From assembly GCA_013139905.1 (NCBI GenBank), contig WSZW01000027.1, forward strand, positions 1 to 15,106: DNA of 15,106 nt, written 5' to 3'. Below, in pieces: positions 13,025-15,106 of the stretch (position 1 is the stretch's first letter; every line of letters begins with the position of its first letter). A program made the translations under genes and the position numbers. The DNA is from an archaeon (GTDB taxonomy: Archaea > EX4484-52 > B79-G9). Under the pieces are notes generated by a model. It was not told where the DNA came from. It was given only the letters and a program-made list of their open reading frames with translations, and did not search any database.

Positions 13025-14299
13025 TTATCTTTTTTCTATAATTTCCTTAAATTTTGTGTAATATTTTGTGTTTGATTGTATGTGTTTTTCAACATTTGTT
13101 CCAGAACCGATTATTGTGTTCGCACCAATAAAAACCCCAGGCATTGTTTTTACACTAATGCCGATTTTAGAATTTTTTCCAATAAAACAGCCCATTGTTT
13201 TTAAGCCGGTTGGTATTATTTTTCCTTTAACTTCAATTGATATTTCCTTGCGGTCAATTCTTTTGTTTGCAGTAATTATTCCCGCCCCAATTCTAACGTT
13301 CGAATCAATTACAGAATCGCCAATAAATCCTGAATGTATATGTACATTTGGCTGAATTATTGTTCTTGCAACTTCGGTGTTAGCGCCAATTACAACATTA
13401 TTTTCAATGTTTGAGTAATCGCGCACAACGGCATTATTTCCAACAAGACAATTTTCCCCAATATAAACCGGACCTCTGATTGTGGCGCACTCCATCACTC
13501 GTGTATTTTTGCCAATAATAACTGCACCTTTTGAATCGTCAATTACTGCATTTTTTGATATTTTAACGGTTGAGTGAATGTCGGTTTTTAGTGTTTTGTC
13601 TTTGAAAAATAAATTTGATATTGAAAACAAATCCCAGGGATATTTAAGCGATTGAGGGATTTCGTTGGAATTTAGCCGAATAACCGGTGTTTTGTTAACT
13701 TGTAAGTATTTGGATAGTGCTGTTTCAAACGAATATTCTTTTGTTGGAGTTTTTTCTAACATTTCTATGAATTTAGAGTTCAATAGATATACACCAACAA
13801 CGCGTATGTTTGATGGTTCACTACCAGTATTTGGTTTTTCAATTATTTTATTTGCATCTTTACCGTCAAACCCAAAAATGCCGTACAAAACCGGATTATT
13901 TGTTTTCGCACCAACAAGCACACATTCATCTTGGTTTTTTTGCTCGTTTATGCATTTTTTGATTATTTCTGATGAATTTACATGATTTGAGTTAAACACG
14001 AAAAAAGAATCGTCATTAATTGCATTTTTTGCTATTAGAACAGCATCACCCATGCCTTTTGGTTCTTTTTGAATAACTTCTTTTATGTTTTTGTTCGTGA
14101 TATTTGTATTTTCAATAATTTTACCGTCAGAAGATATAACAATTATGTTCTCTATTCCCGAATTTTGAATATCGTTTATTGTGTGTTCTAATACACTTTT
14201 TCCAAAAAGGCGCATCTGTGATTTGTGTCCGTTTTCATTTAATGGCCAAAATCTCGAGCATTTACCCGCGGCAAGAATTATTGCATGCATATCATTCAT
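13025..14299 (-). CDS. Sugar-1-phosphate nucleotidyltransferase with C-terminal left-handed beta-helix
   Basis: 424 residues from ATG 14299; a GTG at 14308 and an ATG at 14290 are alternatives. Numbers here follow the GTG frame. The N-terminal Rossmann domain (about 8-235) starts HAIILAAGKCSRFWP, a variant of LAAGxGTRxxP, then HKSQMRLFGKSVLEHTI with Lys37. The substrate-loop EKP at 157-159 is present. The C-terminal half (about 244-405) has hexapeptide repeats (IGKNTRV, IGENCLV, IGANTEV, IGKNSKI, IGANTII) forming a left-handed beta-helix, as in GlmU-type enzymes. The expected reaction is NTP plus sugar-1-phosphate giving NDP-sugar, perhaps with acetyl transfer. One oddity: where the family usually has a metal-binding Gly-Asp, the sequence is FNSNHV (105-110). 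It is the first gene of the sugar operon. Confidence 0.83.
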   Translation of the reverse strand: MNDMHAIILAAGKCSRFWPLNENGHKSQMRLFGKSVLEHTINDIQNSGIENIIVISSDGKIIENTNITNKNIKEVIQKEPKGMGDAVLIAKNAINDDSFFVFNSNHVNSSEIIKKCINEQKNQDECVLVGAKTNNPVLYGIFGFDGKDANKIIEKPNTGSEPSNIRVVGVYLLNSKFIEMLEKTPTKEYSFETALSKYLQVNKTPVIRLNSNEIPQSLKYPWDLFSISNLFFKDKTLKTDIHSTVKISKNAVIDDSKGAVIIGKNTRVMECATIRGPVYIGENCLVGNNAVVRDYSNIENNVVIGANTEVARTIIQPNVHIHSGFIGDSVIDSNVRIGAGIITANKRIDRKEISIEVKGKIIPTGLKTMGCFIGKNSKIGISVKTMPGVFIGANTIIGSGTNVEKHIQSNTKYYTKFKEIIEKR

Positions 14300-14324
14300 A
14301 ACAATCACTAAACTTTGTTATGCG

Positions 14325-14335
14325 AATTATATTAA
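14325..14335 (-). promoter_or_regulatory. TATA box of the nucleotide-sugar operon
   Basis: Minus-strand TTAATATAATT lies about 34-36 nt before ATG 14299. A start some 26 nt downstream gives a leader of only a few bases to ATG 14299, which supports that start over the GTG at 14308. Confidence 0.45.
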
Positions 14336-14399
14336 TGTTTTTAAAAAAATGATATAGAAATATTAAAATTACATTAAGATTTAAACAGCACAAAATAAA

Positions 14400-15106
14400 T
14401 CAACAACCGTTTGGCGTGCCTGTAAACTCATCACTCGTACCGCACGTTGTTGTTGCGCGGACTGATGAGAATGTGCCGCAGGTTATGCCGCATGACGTGT
14501 TCCTTCCGATATACATATCTCCTATGGTGAGTGGAATCTCTGCGGAATTAAGCATGCATATATCTCCTGTTGTTGATGCAAACCAGAAGTTCTTAAGCAT
14601 AGTATCCTCAAGGCCTTCGCTTGTGACTGTGGCTTGCGCTTTTGCTCCCGGCAAAGTGTAAGTCACAGAAAGGCCGCTTACAGACAGGTTTCCTGCACCC
14701 ACAAATTCAAAGATGAGTGGGACATCGCAGTACCCTTCTCCGTCAGGGGTGCACGATAAAAGATAATTGTTTATTTCTGATGAAAAATCAGGCATTGGGA
14801 CAGATGTTGAAAGAGTACCTGCGCCGTTGTATATCTGGCTACTGTTGACAAAGGCATCTACATTTGATGGGTATGACACCGAAGATATGTCCCAATAAAT
14901 TGTTCCTTCTCCCCCTACATTATATCCTGTGCCCCCATACACAGAAGTTGTTCCTCCAAATATTGTGCTTATACAATATATCGCGATTCTTCCGCCTGCG
15001 CCTCCACCACCGTCATAACTGCTATCGCCGCCATTGCCGCCATTCGCACGTATTGTTCCTGTTCCTGTAATCATTTTTGCATCTATCCATATACTGCCTC
15101 CTGAAC
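14400..15106 (-). CDS. C-terminal part of a glycine-rich, probably secreted surface protein (partial)
   Basis: The frame is open to the window edge, so the 5' end is outside; an internal ATG at 15074 is not the start. About 234 residues are visible. The first part has Gly-rich repeats (SGGSIWI, TGTGTIRANGGNGG, GGGGAGGRIAIY), a pattern seen in large extracellular beta-helix or adhesin-like proteins. The second part contains a beta-strand-rich region and a Cys-containing tail with CGITCG and a final Cys next to the stop, consistent with disulfides outside the cell. No C-terminal membrane anchor or sorting motif is visible. The region looks richer in GC than the genes beside it. It ends 91 nt before the sugar operon's first gene and is not part of that operon. 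Confidence 0.7.
   Translation of the reverse strand, partial: SGGSIWIDAKMITGTGTIRANGGNGGDSSYDGGGGAGGRIAIYCISTIFGGTTSVYGGTGYNVGGEGTIYWDISSVSYPSNVDAFVNSSQIYNGAGTLSTSVPMPDFSSEINNYLLSCTPDGEGYCDVPLIFEFVGAGNLSVSGLSVTYTLPGAKAQATVTSEGLEDTMLKNFWFASTTGDICMLNSAEIPLTIGDMYIGRNTSCGITCGTFSSVRATTTCGTSDEFTGTPNGC

Overview
The window looks archaeal. It is AT-rich, and several genes have a TATA box of the TTTATATA type whose first base lies exactly 30 nt before the ATG, which indicates leaderless transcripts. Two other starts have a GGTGA-type Shine-Dalgarno site. One tRNA gene carries a bulge-helix-bulge (BHB) intron in its D-loop. Many proteins belong to families common in uncultivated archaea, DPANN lineages included; I cannot place the organism more precisely.

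Left part (1-6310). Short genes on the + strand alternate with a dispersed element of 84-93 bp. Four clear copies (96-188, 673-759, 4306-4389, 5270-5360) and one doubtful copy (6218-6310) share the ends GAATWTAAC...GTTAWRTTC, an internal TCCAAAT-CGG hairpin block, and otherwise diverged palindromic interiors. Length, end motifs (close to RYYYAAC...GTTRRRY), orientation after + strand genes and conservation of fold over sequence all resemble integron attC sites. The cargo is a lipoprotein, tiny two-helix membrane proteins, a YbjQ/UPF0145 protein and a nicotianamine-synthase-like protein, most with their own archaeal promoter. No integrase is in the window, so the integron reading is an inference. 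Between copies 2 and 3 lie two minus-strand genes that look like resident carbohydrate genes: a GH15 glucoamylase-type hydrolase and a GT4 glycosyltransferase fused to a HAD domain with degenerate catalytic motifs.

Middle part (6378-9419). On the minus strand are a second, divergent GH15 enzyme and a secreted tandem phospholipase-D-like protein with a poly-U terminator. On the + strand is a 5'-truncated second copy of the YbjQ gene, about 100 bp from the 3' end of a minus-strand tRNA-Arg(UCU). The 32-nt tRNA intron, if excised at both bulges, restores a normal D-arm.

Right part (9503-15106), all minus strand. A compact group, read right to left, encodes a sugar nucleotidyltransferase with a left-handed beta-helix, a TIM-barrel/HAD fusion, and a phosphomannomutase/phosphoglucomutase, followed by a DUF1624-type membrane protein with its own promoter. 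The first three probably make an activated sugar: the mutase makes the sugar-1-phosphate, the nucleotidyltransferase activates it, and the HAD protein hydrolyses an unknown phosphate ester. The window ends inside the 3' part of a glycine-rich, probably secreted surface protein.
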